A stretch of DNA of 59,742 nucleotides from Rickettsiales bacterium (GTDB lineage Bacteria > Pseudomonadota > Alphaproteobacteria > Rickettsiales > UBA1997), in assembly GCA_947442475.1 (NCBI GenBank), contig CANEVP010000008.1, positions 1 through 59,742 on the forward strand, given 5' to 3'. Numbering within the stretch: position 1 is the stretch's first letter; every line of letters starts with the position of its first letter. Positions 7,729 to 18,336 of this stretch are shown here, piece by piece. Under the pieces are notes generated by a model. That model did no database searches, was not told the DNA's origin, and saw only the letters and a list, made by a program, of their open reading frames with translations. The position numbers and the translations under genes are program-made.

Positions 7729-10700
7729 ATGTCTCTAGCAGGAACTTCCTCACACGGCCTTTTAAGTCTAACAGCAAATAGTGCAGTTGATCTTCTAGAT
7801 TTTAACGCCATCAAAATCTCTATCGCCGATCCAGATAAAATCAGATCATGGTCTTTCGGTGAAGTTACAAAACCAGAAACCATCAACTACCGTACCTTCA
7901 AACCAGAAAGAGATGGCCTTTTTTGCGCGCGAATTTTTGGCCCAATCAAAGACTATGAATGTCTTTGCGGCAAATATAAACGCATCAAATATAAAGGTAT
8001 TGTCTGCGAAAAATGCGGCGTTGAGGTTACTTCTTCAAAAGTTCGTCGTGAAAGAATGGGCCATATTGAATTAGCGGCCCCAATCACTCACATCTGGTTC
8101 CTAAAATCTCTTCCATCGCGCATCAGTACAATCCTTGGCACCACACTTAAGGCCATCGAAAAAGTAATCTATTTTGAAGCTTACATCGTAACTGACGGCT
8201 TGATGTCACCTTTGAAAGAAGGCGAAATCTTGACTGAAGATGAATATGAAAAACTTCAAATCGAGCATGGTTATGGTAGCTTCACCGCCGAAATGGGCGC
8301 AGAAGCCGTTCAAAAACTTTTGAAAAAACTCGATCTTAAAAAATTGCAAAAAGATCTTCGCGAAGATCTTTCAACTCAAACTTCTGAACTTAAGCGCGAA
8401 AAAGCGATTAAGCGCTTGAAGCTAATCGAGCAATTTATTGATTCTGAAATCAATAAACCTGAACACATGGTAATGACGGTTCTTCCTGTCATTCCACCTG
8501 ATATTCGTCCTCTAGTTATGTTGGATGGTGGTCGCTTCGCTACATCAGACTTAAACGAACTTTACCGTCGTGTAATCAACCGGAACAACCGCTTGAAAAG
8601 ATTGATGGAACTCGGCGCACCTGAGATCATAATCAAAAACGAAAAACGCATGTTGCAAGAATCGGTTGACGCCCTTCTTGATAACGGCCGCTCTGGCGCC
8701 ATCGTTAAAAACTCTAACAAAAAACCGTTCAAATCCTTGAGCGACATGTTAAAAGGAAAGCAAGGTCGTTTCCGTCAAAACTTGTTGGGTAAACGTGTCG
8801 ACTATTCTGGCCGTTCAGTAATTGTTGTTGGCCCTGAACTAAAACTTCACCAATGCGGCTTACCGAAAAAAATGGCTTTAGAATTGTTCAAGCCTTTCAT
8901 CTATTCAAAACTAGAACTTTACGGAAAATCCCCATCAATCAAAGTTTCTAAAAAACTAGTTGAAGCTGAAAGACCAGAAGTTTGGGACATTTTGGATGAA
9001 GTTATTAAAGAACATCCAGTTCTTCTAAACCGCGCACCAACTCTACACAGGCTTGGTATTCAAGCTTTCGAACCAGTTTTAACTGAAGGCAAAGCCATCC
9101 AACTTCACCCACTAGTATGCGCCGCTTTCAACGCCGACTTTGACGGTGACCAAATGGCTGTTCACGTTCCTCTTTCGATCGAAGCTCAGGTAGAAACTCG
9201 CGCTCTAATGATGTCAACTAACAACATCTTAAGCCCTGCGAACGGCAAACCGATCATCGTTCCATCTCAAGATATCATTCTTGGTCTCTACTACATGACC
9301 ATGGAAAATAAAGATTATCCTGAAGCTAAAGCACGTCCAATTGCCGATGATTACGAACTAGGTCACGCCTTGAACAACAAGGTAGTTACAATGCATGATA
9401 AAATCTTATATCGCTTTACCATCAAAGATGCTGACGGCGAAAGATCTTTCAAAAAAGTCGACACAACTCCAGGACGCGTGTTGCTTTACAACATTCTTCC
9501 AAACGCCATGAAAGGTGATTTTGAGATTGTAAACAAAGCCATGACTAAAAAAGCCGTAACCAATCTAATCGACACAGTTTATCGTAACTGCGGACAAAAA
9601 GAGACCGTTATGTTCTGCGATCGCATCATGACTCTTGGCTTTACCAATGCCTGCAACGCCGGCATTTCAATCGGTAAAGACGACATGATCATCCCGAAAG
9701 GCAAACAAAAACATATCGCTGAGTCTTTAGAGCAAGTTAAGAAACTTGAAAAACAATATCGCGACGGTTTGATTACTGCGGGTGAGCGTTACAACAAAGT
9801 AGTTGACGAATGGACTAGCTGTACCGGAAAAATTTCGAAAGAAATGATGGTGGCAATCTCTAGCTTCACAACTCCAGTTACTGCCAACTCGATCTTCATG
9901 ATGGCTGATTCTGGTGCCAGAGGTTCTGAAAACCAAATCAAACAAGTTGCTGGTATGCGTGGTTTGATGGCAAAACCATCAGGCGAAATTATCGAAACTC
10001 CGATCACTTCAAACTTCAAAGAAGGCTTGAACGTTTTGGAATATTTCATTTCTGCCCACGGTGCTCGTAAAGGTTTGGCCGATACAGCTTTGAAAACAGC
10101 AAACTCTGGTTACCTAACCAGAAGATTGGTTGACGTTTCTCAAGATTGCATCGTTATCGAAGAAGATTGCGGCACTGACGAAGGCATCATCCTTGAATCA
10201 ATCATTGATGATGGTCGCGTAATTGCAGCCCTTTCTGAACAAGCTTTGGGACGTGTTCCTCTTGAAGATGTAAAATCTTTAGATGGCAAAAAAGTTATCG
10301 TTAAAGCTGGGGTCATGATTGACGAGGCTCTTTCTGATAATATCGAAAAAGCTGCTATCAAAACCATTAAATCTCGCTCTGTACTTACCTGTAAAACCGA
10401 AGATGGCGTTTGCGTTAAATGCTACGGACGCGACTTGGCAACAGGTAACATCGTCAGCATTGGCGAAGCAATCGGTGTTGTTGCAGCCCAATCAATTGGT
10501 GAGCCAGGAACTCAGCTTACAATGAGAACGTTCCACATTGGTGGTGCGGCTCAAAGAGGCGCCGAGCAATCTTCAATCTCCGCAATTTCTGACGGTCAAG
10601 TAAGAATCGCCGATAAAGGAACAATTACTAACCGCGACGGCAAAACTGTTGTAGTTAGTAGAAATTCTGAAATCGCTCTTTACGACAAAGACGGTAAAGA

Positions 10701-11883
10701 AATTCACAGCTATAAATTGCCATATGGCTCAACCATCACTCATAAAGATGGCTCTGATGTTAAGAAAGGCGATCACTTAGCTGAATGGGATCCTTACAAT
10801 ATTCCAGTAGTTGCCGAAACTAACGGCTTGATCCGTTACAACGACCTTACTGAAAACGTCTCTCTTCGTGAAAAAATCGAAGAATCAACCGGCGTTTCAA
10901 CCAAGATCGTGATGGATTGGAAACAATACAGCAAACAAGAGTTGAAACCGAGACTTTCAATCATGGTTGGTAAAGATACCGCCGTGAGAGAATATCCTCT
11001 TTCAATTCACACCGTAATCGGCGTTTCTAACGGCGATGAAGTTAAAGCCGGTGACGTTATTGCCAGAATCCCGAAAGAATCTTCTAAAACTCGCGATATT
11101 ACTGGTGGTCTTCCACGCGTAGCTGAGTTGTTCGAAGCTCGTAAACCGAAAAATGCCTCAGTAATGAGTGACATCGATGGTTACGTTGAATTCGGCAAAG
11201 ACTACAAAACCAAGCGCCGCATTTTGGTTAGACCAGCTGACGCTTCACAAGAAGCAGTTGAGTACAGCATCGCCAAAACCAAGCACTTGTTTGTTGGCGA
11301 AGGCGATTTGGTTAAAAGAGGCGACGTTCTAGTTGACGGCAACCCAGTTCCACATGACATCTTGCGCATCCTAGGCATGCAAGCTTTCACTAACTACATG
11401 GTTAATGAAGTGCAAAAAGTTTACCGCATGCAAGGTGTAAAAATTGACGACAAGCACATCGAAGTCATTTTGAACATGATGTTGAAACGCGTTGAAGTGG
11501 TTAACTCTGGCGAAACAACTTTGTTGGTTGGCGAATATGTTGATCGTGACGTTTTCGAAGAAATTAACAAAAAGATCATTTCTCAGAAATTGAAACCCGC
11601 CGTTTGCGCTCCAGTGTTGCTTGGTATCACTAAAGCCTCACTTCAAACTAAGTCATTTATTTCTGCCGCGTCGTTCCAAGAAACTACTCGCGTTCTTACT
11701 GACTCTGCGGTTCAAGGTAAATTCGACAATCTGAAAGGCTTGAAAGAAAATATCATCGTGGGTCGTTTAATCCCAGCTGGTACTGGCTTGATGGCTGCGA
11801 AATATCGCAAAGCCGCAAATCAAGAAAAGCGTAACGAAGAAGCTGTTTCACAAGCTGCTGAGGAATCGAAGCTAACTAAATAA
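7729..11883 (+). CDS. rpoC: DNA-directed RNA polymerase subunit beta prime
   Basis: 1384 residues. The N-terminal zinc ribbon is [20 protein letters not shown]. The catalytic magnesium loop [15 protein letters not shown] is at about residue 468, with three aspartates. The bridge-helix/trigger-loop region contains [16 protein letters not shown], and a second zinc site is formed by [16 protein letters not shown]. With rpoB and rpoA it makes the core polymerase. The C-terminus is a charged tail rich in Ala, Glu and Lys. A strong terminator follows. Confidence 0.99.
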   Translation: MSLAGTSSHGLLSLTANSAVDLLDFNAIKISIADPDKIRSWSFGEVTKPETINYRTFKPERDGLFCARIFGPIKDYECLCGKYKRIKYKGIVCEKCGVEVTSSKVRRERMGHIELAAPITHIWFLKSLPSRISTILGTTLKAIEKVIYFEAYIVTDGLMSPLKEGEILTEDEYEKLQIEHGYGSFTAEMGAEAVQKLLKKLDLKKLQKDLREDLSTQTSELKREKAIKRLKLIEQFIDSEINKPEHMVMTVLPVIPPDIRPLVMLDGGRFATSDLNELYRRVINRNNRLKRLMELGAPEIIIKNEKRMLQESVDALLDNGRSGAIVKNSNKKPFKSLSDMLKGKQGRFRQNLLGKRVDYSGRSVIVVGPELKLHQCGLPKKMALELFKPFIYSKLELYGKSPSIKVSKKLVEAERPEVWDILDEVIKEHPVLLNRAPTLHRLGIQAFEPVLTEGKAIQLHPLVCAAFNADFDGDQMAVHVPLSIEAQVETRALMMSTNNILSPANGKPIIVPSQDIILGLYYMTMENKDYPEAKARPIADDYELGHALNNKVVTMHDKILYRFTIKDADGERSFKKVDTTPGRVLLYNILPNAMKGDFEIVNKAMTKKAVTNLIDTVYRNCGQKETVMFCDRIMTLGFTNACNAGISIGKDDMIIPKGKQKHIAESLEQVKKLEKQYRDGLITAGERYNKVVDEWTSCTGKISKEMMVAISSFTTPVTANSIFMMADSGARGSENQIKQVAGMRGLMAKPSGEIIETPITSNFKEGLNVLEYFISAHGARKGLADTALKTANSGYLTRRLVDVSQDCIVIEEDCGTDEGIILESIIDDGRVIAALSEQALGRVPLEDVKSLDGKKVIVKAGVMIDEALSDNIEKAAIKTIKSRSVLTCKTEDGVCVKCYGRDLATGNIVSIGEAIGVVAAQSIGEPGTQLTMRTFHIGGAAQRGAEQSSISAISDGQVRIADKGTITNRDGKTVVVSRNSEIALYDKDGKEIHSYKLPYGSTITHKDGSDVKKGDHLAEWDPYNIPVVAETNGLIRYNDLTENVSLREKIEESTGVSTKIVMDWKQYSKQELKPRLSIMVGKDTAVREYPLSIHTVIGVSNGDEVKAGDVIARIPKESSKTRDITGGLPRVAELFEARKPKNASVMSDIDGYVEFGKDYKTKRRILVRPADASQEAVEYSIAKTKHLFVGEGDLVKRGDVLVDGNPVPHDILRILGMQAFTNYMVNEVQKVYRMQGVKIDDKHIEVILNMMLKRVEVVNSGETTLLVGEYVDRDVFEEINKKIISQKLKPAVCAPVLLGITKASLQTKSFISAASFQETTRVLTDSAVQGKFDNLKGLKENIIVGRLIPAGTGLMAAKYRKAANQEKRNEEAVSQAAEESKLTK

Positions 11884-11902
11884 AGACTTGAAATTTGAGT
11901 CG

Positions 11903-11955
11903 AAAAGATCCCGAAACTACTCTTTAAAAAGACGAAGTTTCGGGATCTTTTTTTT
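11903..11955 (+). terminator. Rho-independent terminator after rpoC
   Basis: A 16-bp perfect stem: AAAAGATCCCGAAACT (11903-11918) with AGTTTCGGGATCTTTT (11936-11951), loop 17 nt, and a run of eight T residues (11948-11955). It closes the ribosomal protein/RNA polymerase super-operon. Confidence 0.93.
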
Positions 11956-11969
11956 AGCTTATTCTAAGC

Positions 11970-13007
11970 ATGAAACCGAAAGTAGGTTACTTAAAAAATT
12001 ACAAAATGCCCACAACCTTCTTGGCTAAATTCAAAAAAAACAAACGCGGCTACTTTTCCTTCCTCGCGCTCGCCTTTATTTTTTTCTTCACGATTTTTGC
12101 TGAATTCATCGCCAACGACAAACCTCTTCTAATGCGCTTCAATGGCGAATTTTATTTGCCTATTTTAAAAAATATTTCTGAAAAAAATCTCGGCGGAGAA
12201 TTTGAAACCACCGCCGATTTTCGCGACCCTGCCGTAAAAAAATTAATCGAAAAAAATGGCTGGATGATTTTTCCACCAATTCCTTTTTCTTACGACACAA
12301 TCAATTTCAACATCACCACTCCCGCCCCCTCAAAACCAAGCGCCACCAATTTTTTTGGCACTGACGACAATGGGCGCGATGTTCTAGCCCGAGCCATTTA
12401 CGGCATCCGCATCTCATTAATTTTTGGCCTAATCTTAACATTTTTTAGCACCATTTTAGGCATTTTTCTCGGCGCCACGTCAGGCTATTTCGGCGGGCTT
12501 TGCGATCTGGCTTTGCAGCGCTTCATGGAAATTTGGTCGAGCATGCCAGTACTTTTTTTGCTGATTATTCTATCTTCAATCATCGAGCCTAGCTTTTTCG
12601 TTTTACTCGCACTAATGCTTTTATTTAGCTGGATGTCTCTTGTTTCATACGTTCGCGCCGAATTTTTGCGCCTGAGAAATTTCGATTTTATCCGCGCTAG
12701 CAAAGCAATGGGCGCTAGCAACCTACGAATTATTTTTCGCCACATTCTTCCAAACGCCTCTCCCGTCATCATTGCTAATCTGCCATTTTTGCTTGCAGGC
12801 TCTATCACCACCCTAACTTCACTAGACTTTCTCGGCCTCGGATTGCCAATCGGATCGCCTTCTTTAGGAGAATTACTCGCCCAAGGAAAAAATAATTTAA
12901 CCGCCTACTGGCTTGGTATCACAGGCTTTATCACAATTACCCTGATTTTAACTCTGCTCGTTTTCATCGGTGAAGCAACGCGAGATGCTTTTGACACCAG
13001 AAAATAA
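11970..13007 (+). CDS. yejE: ABC transporter permease, YejE type (microcin C/oligopeptide)
   Basis: 345 residues. An N-terminal membrane helix (about residues 30-48) is followed by the YejE-specific periplasmic region with ANDKPLLMRFNGEFYLPI, AVKKLIEKNGWMIFPPI and SYDTINFN. A DppC-type permease domain follows, with GTDDNGRDVLARAIYGIRIS and the ATPase-contact motif RASKAMGASNLRIIFRHILPN. YejABEF imports peptides and peptide-like antibiotics in Gammaproteobacteria. YejA, YejB and YejF are not in this window, so partners must be encoded elsewhere. An ATG at 12006 is an equally good start and matches known YejE N-termini better. Confidence 0.88.
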   Translation: MKPKVGYLKNYKMPTTFLAKFKKNKRGYFSFLALAFIFFFTIFAEFIANDKPLLMRFNGEFYLPILKNISEKNLGGEFETTADFRDPAVKKLIEKNGWMIFPPIPFSYDTINFNITTPAPSKPSATNFFGTDDNGRDVLARAIYGIRISLIFGLILTFFSTILGIFLGATSGYFGGLCDLALQRFMEIWSSMPVLFLLIILSSIIEPSFFVLLALMLLFSWMSLVSYVRAEFLRLRNFDFIRASKAMGASNLRIIFRHILPNASPVIIANLPFLLAGSITTLTSLDFLGLGLPIGSPSLGELLAQGKNNLTAYWLGITGFITITLILTLLVFIGEATRDAFDTRK

Positions 13008-13072
13008 TTTACTTTTTGCCAGTCAAAAATAGTTTCTGAACTCATCCCTTCAAAATAAATTTTTCTAAAAAC

Positions 13073-14329
13073 ATGCCAATCGAAATTCTCATGCCTGCTC
13101 TTTCGCCAACAATGAAAGAGGGAAACCTAGCAAAATGGGTCAAAAAAGAAGGTGATAAAATCAAGGCAGGCGAAGTGATCGCCGAGATCGAAACCGACAA
13201 AGCCACAATGGAAGTTGAAGCGGTTGACGAAGGTATTTTAGGAAAAATTTTAGTTGCTGAAGGCACTGAAAATGTTGCCGTAAATTCTTGCATCGCTCTC
13301 ATTCTTGAAGAAGGCGAAGATAAAAAAGCTTTGGAAGAATTCGTCTCTAAATCTACTGTTAGCGCAGCTCCAGCGGCTCCACAAAAAGTTGAAGAAAAAG
13401 TTGCAGCAGCTCTGATTGTAGCGCAACCCCAACAAACTCAATCATCTACAAGCTTTTCATCTCACGTAAAAGCCAGCCCACTTGCAAAAAGAATTGCCAA
13501 AGATGAAGGCGTTTCACTTGCCCAAATTAACGGTTCTGGCCCACATGGTCGCGTCATCAAAGATGATGTTTTGAACTTTTTAAGCAGCGGCGGAGCCAAA
13601 TCTGGAGCCGTTCGTCGCAATGCTCAAGAATTTTACTCAGTTAAAAATAGTAACATCCGTAAAGTAATTGCGCGCCGCCTGCTTGAATCAAAACAAACTG
13701 TGCCGCATTTCTACCTTTCTTGCGAATTCAACATTAACAAATTGCAAGAATTGCGCGCTGCTGTGAATGAAGTGGCAGAACTTGATGCCAGTGGAAATCC
13801 GTCTTACAAAGTGTCGGTGAACGATTTAATCATCAAAGCCACTGCAATGGCGCTAAAAAAGACTCCAGAAGCCAATTCTTCTTGGACCGACGATGCGATT
13901 TTAATCTACAACAACATCGACATCGCAATGGCAGTGGCAATTGACGGCGGATTAATCACGCCAATCATTAGAAACGCTGACCAAAAAACCATCCAAGCCA
14001 TTTCAGTTGAATCGAAACAACTGGCCAAAAAAGCCCGCGACGGCAAGCTGCAACCCGAAGAGTTCCAAGGCGGATCTTTCAGTATTTCTAACCTTGGAAT
14101 GTTTGGCATCGACAATTTCGCTGCCATCGTCAACCCACCGCAAAGCTGTATTTTAGCTGTTGCACGCGCCGTTGAAAAACCAATTGTTGAACATGGTCAA
14201 ATCAAAATTGCTCATATGATGAATGTGACTTTATCGTCAGATCATCGTGCTGTTGATGGCGCGGTTGGTGCAGAATTTTTAAAAGCTCTGCGTCGCTACA
14301 TCGAACATCCAATTTTAATGCTGGTTTAG
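13073..14329 (+). CDS. pdhC: Dihydrolipoamide acetyltransferase, E2 of pyruvate dehydrogenase
   Basis: 418 residues. One N-terminal lipoyl domain has its lipoylation lysine at K43 ([10 protein letters not shown]). A flexible Ala/Pro/Gln linker follows, then a peripheral-subunit-binding domain ([30 protein letters not shown]). The catalytic domain ends with the active-site motif [16 protein letters not shown] (H391). It transfers acetyl groups from lipoamide to CoA. The [14 protein letters not shown] start is typical of alphaproteobacterial PdhC. E1 and E3 genes are not adjacent, as is often seen in Rickettsiales. A hairpin follows. Confidence 0.95.
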   Translation: MPIEILMPALSPTMKEGNLAKWVKKEGDKIKAGEVIAEIETDKATMEVEAVDEGILGKILVAEGTENVAVNSCIALILEEGEDKKALEEFVSKSTVSAAPAAPQKVEEKVAAALIVAQPQQTQSSTSFSSHVKASPLAKRIAKDEGVSLAQINGSGPHGRVIKDDVLNFLSSGGAKSGAVRRNAQEFYSVKNSNIRKVIARRLLESKQTVPHFYLSCEFNINKLQELRAAVNEVAELDASGNPSYKVSVNDLIIKATAMALKKTPEANSSWTDDAILIYNNIDIAMAVAIDGGLITPIIRNADQKTIQAISVESKQLAKKARDGKLQPEEFQGGSFSISNLGMFGIDNFAAIVNPPQSCILAVARAVEKPIVEHGQIKIAHMMNVTLSSDHRAVDGAVGAEFLKALRRYIEHPILMLV

Positions 14330-14370
14330 ACTAGCGTTTTAAGAAAAAGAAAAACTCGTTGCTTTCAATT

Positions 14371-14400
14371 GAGGTGAAAATTATTTTTCGCACCTCTTTT
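14371..14400 (+). terminator. Terminator-like hairpin after pdhC
   Basis: GAGGTG (14371-14376) pairs with CACCTC (14391-14396). The stem can be extended inside by AAAA with TTTT after a two-base bulge, and TTTT follows. It is a modest hairpin placed 40 bp after the pdhC stop. Confidence 0.6.
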
Positions 14401-14461
14401 GAAAACATCATCTACCAAACCTTGCCTCTCTAGGCTTCAAACAATTTATTTAAAATCGAAC

Positions 14462-14779
14462 ATGATCAAAGTAATCGAATTAATCATTGTTGCCACTTTG
14501 TTAATTTTTTCATTTTTTGCCGGCGTAAAATATTCTGATTCTGTAAAAAATCACGCTAGCTGGCTTTTCGAACCAAAAGAAGAAGAGGTGGAATTGCCCG
14601 ATCTTTCTAACGAAAGCATCCAAGAAATGGGCGCTCCAATGGATGAAAATGGTGAAAATCCTGATGCCGCCGGCATGCCAAATTCAGTTGACGGCGCTGC
14701 TACTCCACAAGATTTAGAACCAATGACTATTGACAATACTAACCCAAAGCCTTCAGCAGCGGCTCCCGCCGCTCGCTAA
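14462..14779 (+). CDS. Single-span membrane protein with acidic Pro/Ala-rich tail, unknown
   Basis: 105 residues from the ATG at 14462; an upstream in-frame TTG would add 21 residues. Residues about 4-23 (VIELIIVATLLIFSFFAGV) form one membrane helix. The rest is soluble, acidic, low in complexity and rich in Pro, Asp, Glu and Ala (EEEVELPDL, NGENPDAAGMP), ending in AAAPAAR. Such tails are common in periplasmic linkers. No family is recognised. It is followed after 26 bp by an outer-membrane-type protein on the same strand, and the two may share a transcript. Confidence 0.55.
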   Translation: MIKVIELIIVATLLIFSFFAGVKYSDSVKNHASWLFEPKEEEVELPDLSNESIQEMGAPMDENGENPDAAGMPNSVDGAATPQDLEPMTIDNTNPKPSAAAPAAR

Positions 14780-14805
14780 AAGCTCGAAAAGAATAAATAC
14801 GCCAC

Positions 14806-15603
14806 ATGCTTCACCGCACAAAAACCCTGCCGCTTCTTGCGGCATTGTGCTTTTTGCAATCTGTTTCACTAGCTTTCGCTGTTGATTCAGAGGCAAATCG
14901 CGAAGATCTTGTTGCCCCTAGATCGAAAAAACTCTACCGCTCTAACAGCGTTAGAAAATATCTGTCGCTTGGCGGCAGCCACACCTCCGACTACAACTCC
15001 AAATACTCGCAGCTCAACGCCAAATATTTTTATCAGAGCCAGAATTTCATCAATGAGGTGAATTTTAAAAACGAAAATAAGTATTCCGACAGCGGCAGCG
15101 CTAGCAATCGGCGCTACGATGTAAAAACTTCTGAACTTTACGACCTTTCCCTCTCGAGCAAAATGCGCCTTGGCGAAAGCGAAAATTACGGCGTGGCCTT
15201 TCACCGAACCATGTACGACGATCTCTCCAAATATTATCTCGACACTCACACCGCACTTGGTGTGGGTCGCATGTTTTTTAACGACAAGATCGAACTTGAT
15301 TTAAGCGTTGGCTACCAAGACATCAAAACCTACGGCCACAAAATCGATTTTATTCCATCGATTCGCACTAATTTTAAAATAACTAAAAACCTCACGCTAA
15401 TCCAGCGCGGCTATTGGTTCATCGATCATGAAAGCATGGATAATGAGCTTAAAAGCAGTTTGGTTTACCGCATGCGAGAAAAGATTTCTTTGGAATTAAG
15501 GCACAACTTTGAACAGCGTCGCTACGAGGATGACCACAATCGAGTGGTGACAAATCAGATTAATCGCAGCACCACGATTGGGTTGGTTTTTGATTTGGAG
15601 TGA
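14806..15603 (+). CDS. Outer-membrane beta-barrel protein, DUF481/YdiY-like
   Basis: 265 residues with a clear signal peptide: TKTLPLLAALCFLQSVSLAFA, cleavage expected near residue 25. The mature part is made of alternating amphipathic strands (NAKYFYQSQNFINEVNFK, YGVAFHRTMYDDLSKY, IELDLSVGYQDIKTYG) and ends in an aromatic-containing strand (IGLVFDLE), as outer membrane barrels do. The pattern fits DUF481 (YdiY, salt-induced outer membrane protein) proteins. The assignment rests on strand pattern, not on a unique motif. Function is unknown. Confidence 0.6.
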   Translation: MLHRTKTLPLLAALCFLQSVSLAFAVDSEANREDLVAPRSKKLYRSNSVRKYLSLGGSHTSDYNSKYSQLNAKYFYQSQNFINEVNFKNENKYSDSGSASNRRYDVKTSELYDLSLSSKMRLGESENYGVAFHRTMYDDLSKYYLDTHTALGVGRMFFNDKIELDLSVGYQDIKTYGHKIDFIPSIRTNFKITKNLTLIQRGYWFIDHESMDNELKSSLVYRMREKISLELRHNFEQRRYEDDHNRVVTNQINRSTTIGLVFDLE

Positions 15604-15707
15604 GATTTTGGGGTAAAAAAACCAACAAAAATCATTTTCAAAACTTAAATTTTCACAACTGACCCTTCACCAACCCTTGATTTTACTGTATTTCTAAAAA
15701 ACCCAAC

Positions 15708-15731
15708 ATTCCTGCCGCCGGCGGCAGGAAT
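15708..15731. repeat. Perfect 24-bp GC-rich palindrome between convergent genes
   Basis: ATTCCTGCCGCC is followed immediately by its reverse complement GGCGGCAGGAAT. It lies between the converging DUF481-like gene and tatB, and is far more GC-rich than its surroundings. It may act as a bidirectional transcript end or be a REP-type repeat. Confidence 0.7.
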
Positions 15732-15738
15732 TCAAAAA

Positions 15739-16131
15739 TTAATCAGCTTTTTGCACCACATCTTTCAACTTCAAATTTTCTTGATTCAACTTCGCAACTT
15801 CTTCCACCACCTCTTCACCCAAATCTGGTCGCAATTTTTTTACATTTGGCACCTGATGTTCATTGCCGTACATGTCAACAATCACCGTCATTTCATCTTC
15901 GAGCTTAGCTTTTTCTTCAGCAATACCGCGGTTTAATTCGTGGCGCAATTCATCCAAACCCAAATCATGTTCAGCGTTTTTTAAATATTTTTTTACCTCG
16001 CTAAAAAGCCGCTTACCCCGGTAAAAAATCTTACCGATAAAATGAGCGATTTCTGGCAAATCTTTGGGCTGAATAAAAATCAGCGCCACCAAAATTACCA
16101 AAATTAATTCTGCGAAAGAAAAACCAAACAT
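15739..16131 (-). CDS. tatB: Sec-independent protein translocase protein TatB
   Basis: 130 residues. It starts MFGFSFAELILVILVALIFI, the short N-terminal membrane helix of TatB, followed by the conserved hinge QPKDLPEIAHFIGK and an amphipathic helix. The charged C-terminal tail carries a MYGNEHQVPNVKKLRPDL segment. TatB recognises twin-arginine signal peptides together with TatC. The pstB stop codon abuts the tatB start codon, so the two are translationally coupled. tatA and tatC are not in the window. Confidence 0.88.
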   Translation of the reverse strand: MFGFSFAELILVILVALIFIQPKDLPEIAHFIGKIFYRGKRLFSEVKKYLKNAEHDLGLDELRHELNRGIAEEKAKLEDEMTVIVDMYGNEHQVPNVKKLRPDLGEEVVEEVAKLNQENLKLKDVVQKAD

Positions 16132-16890
16132 CTAACCGAACCTGCCCGTAATGTAGTCTTGTGTTTGTTGGTTTGAAGGGTTGGTGAAAATTTTGTCAGT
16201 AGTGTCGTATTCAACAATTTTGCCCATGTTGAAAAAAGCAGTTTGGTTTGAAACCCGCGCTGCTTGCTGCATCGAGTGAGTTACAATGATGATGGTGAAA
16301 TTTTCGCTAAGCTCGTCGATTAACTCTTCAATTTTTGCCGTGGCAATTGGATCAAGCGCCGAACAAGGCTCATCCATCAAAATCACTTCCGGCTCAATGG
16401 CAATGGTGCGTGCGATGCAAAGTCTTTGCTGCTGACCACCCGAAAGGCCACTGGCTTGATCGTTCAAACGATCTTTAACTTCTTTCCAAAGCCCTGCTTT
16501 GGTCAGACTTTTTTCAACAATTTCATCGAGTTCTTTTTTGCCAGAAAAAAGTCCGTGAATTCTTGGTCCGTAAGCAACGTTTTCGTAAATTGATTTTGGA
16601 AAAGGATTGGGCTTTTGAAACACCATGCCAACAGAGGCGCGAAGCAAAACTAAATCGAGATTTTCGTTGTAAATATTTTTACCATCCAGCGTGATTTCGC
16701 CTTCAATTTTGCAGCCCAAAATCGTGTCATTCATGCGATTAATGCAGCGCAAAAATGAAGATTTGCCGCAGCCCGAAGGCCCAATTAGCGCCGTAACGCT
16801 GTGCTCTTTAAAGTCTAAATTAATGTCAAATAAAGCTTGTTTTTGGCCGTAAAACAAATTGATATTTTTTGCAGATATTTTGCTGTTCAT
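16132..16890 (-). CDS. pstB: Phosphate ABC transporter ATP-binding protein PstB
   Basis: 252 residues from the ATG at 16890; a longer in-frame reading to 16935 lacks homology. Walker A is [10 protein letters not shown] (about 37-45), the ABC signature is [13 protein letters not shown] and Walker B is [13 protein letters not shown]. The ending [10 protein letters not shown] is diagnostic of PstB. It energises high-affinity phosphate import through PstCA. No pstS, pstC, pstA or phoU is nearby, so it works with subunits encoded elsewhere. It diverges from the histidine kinase gene across an 84-bp gap. Confidence 0.93.
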   Translation of the reverse strand: MNSKISAKNINLFYGQKQALFDINLDFKEHSVTALIGPSGCGKSSFLRCINRMNDTILGCKIEGEITLDGKNIYNENLDLVLLRASVGMVFQKPNPFPKSIYENVAYGPRIHGLFSGKKELDEIVEKSLTKAGLWKEVKDRLNDQASGLSGGQQQRLCIARTIAIEPEVILMDEPCSALDPIATAKIEELIDELSENFTIIIVTHSMQQAARVSNQTAFFNMGKIVEYDTTDKIFTNPSNQQTQDYITGRFG

Positions 16891-16974
16891 GATTGATTTT
16901 GTAGAGTTTGAAGCACCAAAAAGAAGAGCGACCAAAATATTTTTTCATTTCTAAATTAACATTTATTTCTTTCG

Positions 16975-18336
16975 ATGCCTTTCAAAAAATTCATGCCGCG
17001 CTCTCTCTACGGAAGATTTTTGTTAATCATCGTACTCTCAACTTTAATCGTTCAGCTAGTTTCGATTTACGTTTTCTACTACACCCACCTCGACGTAATC
17101 AGCAAACACATGGCCCGCAGCGTCATTGAAGAAATGGTGTTTGTGCAAAAATCGGTCAACAAACCCGGCTACCAAAACCTACTACAAGACCTTTCGGAAA
17201 ACACCGGATTGAGTTTTTCTTTCGAAGAAAGACGCCGCTTAAAAAAGAAAAAAATCGGCGACAGCGACTGGAAACAAAACAAATTTTACAACTACATCAA
17301 TCCGCTGATTGATCCTTACAACCGCTTCAAATCTGAGCTTGAAAGCCACGGCCTCAAAACTTACGAAATTTTCGAAAATCCTGACGACGACAATTTTATC
17401 ACGGTCAAAGTGCAAACTCGCCAAGGCCTGATTTCTTTTGAAGTTCCAGTAAAAAGAATCACCAGCTCCAGCGCTTACGTATTCACCTTCTGGATGATGT
17501 TGAGCGCTCTTCTCACCTCATTCATTTCAATTATTTTCTTACGCAATCAAATGCGCTCGCTGCGCGAATTAAGCGCGGCGGCTGAAAAATTCGGACGCGG
17601 CCAAGACGCGCCAAACCTTAAGCCAAGCGGTTCTGACGAAATTCGCTCGCTGACAATTTCTTTCATCAAAATGAAAGAGCGCGTGATGCGGCAAATTACC
17701 CAACGAACCGACATGCTTTCTGGCGTGTCGCACGACTTACGCACGCCTTTGACGCGCATGAAATTGCAGCTCGAAATGATGAGTCAGTCACAAGAAATTG
17801 AAGATTTAAAAAGCGACATTTCCGACATGGAAAAACTAGTCGAAGAATATTTAGATTTCGCCCGCGTTGACGAAAAAGAACGCAACTCGCCAGTCAAAAT
17901 TAAAAAATTTCTGCAGGAAAAAGTGGTACATTATTATTCCAAAATGAATCGCAGCATCCGCGACCTAATTGAGCTTGACGATAATTTGGAAATCTCAGTA
18001 AAAAAATTAGCCCTCAAACGCGCGCTTAATAATTTGATCGACAATGCTTTTAATTACGGCAATCAGGTCAATTTCGCTGCAGCGCTTTCCGACAATAATT
18101 TGATGATGACAATTGACGACAATGGCCCCGGCATTCCCGCAAGTGAACGCAACAATGTTTTTAAACCATTTTACCGCATTGACAATTCTCGCAACCTCGA
18201 TAAAAAAACGCTTTCCGGCGGCTCTGGGCTTGGTCTGGCGATCGCGATGGATGCGGTCACTTCTCACGGCGGCCGCATTAAACTTTCTGATTCGCCCTTG
18301 GGCGGACTTCGCGTTACAATCTTTATTCCTTTCTAA
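16975..18336 (+). CDS. Sensor histidine kinase, EnvZ-like
   Basis: 453 residues. Membrane helices at about 13-35 and 165-187 enclose a sensor domain of about 130 residues, followed by a HAMP linker. The phosphoacceptor is H253 in SGVSHDLRTPLTRMK. The ATPase domain shows the N box (NNLIDNAFNYG), G1 (DNGPGIP) and G2 (GGSGLGLAIA). The H-box is of the EnvZ/OmpR type. No response regulator lies next to it. Its stop codon overlaps the start of ugd (TAATG), so kinase and sugar dehydrogenase are co-expressed. The signal sensed is unknown. Confidence 0.9.
   Translation: MPFKKFMPRSLYGRFLLIIVLSTLIVQLVSIYVFYYTHLDVISKHMARSVIEEMVFVQKSVNKPGYQNLLQDLSENTGLSFSFEERRRLKKKKIGDSDWKQNKFYNYINPLIDPYNRFKSELESHGLKTYEIFENPDDDNFITVKVQTRQGLISFEVPVKRITSSSAYVFTFWMMLSALLTSFISIIFLRNQMRSLRELSAAAEKFGRGQDAPNLKPSGSDEIRSLTISFIKMKERVMRQITQRTDMLSGVSHDLRTPLTRMKLQLEMMSQSQEIEDLKSDISDMEKLVEEYLDFARVDEKERNSPVKIKKFLQEKVVHYYSKMNRSIRDLIELDDNLEISVKKLALKRALNNLIDNAFNYGNQVNFAAALSDNNLMMTIDDNGPGIPASERNNVFKPFYRIDNSRNLDKKTLSGGSGLGLAIAMDAVTSHGGRIKLSDSPLGGLRVTIFIPF

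Noticed and set aside
9727-10049. Two overlapping minus-strand frames inside rpoC
   Set aside because: Shadows of a highly expressed gene with biased codons; the translations resemble no family.
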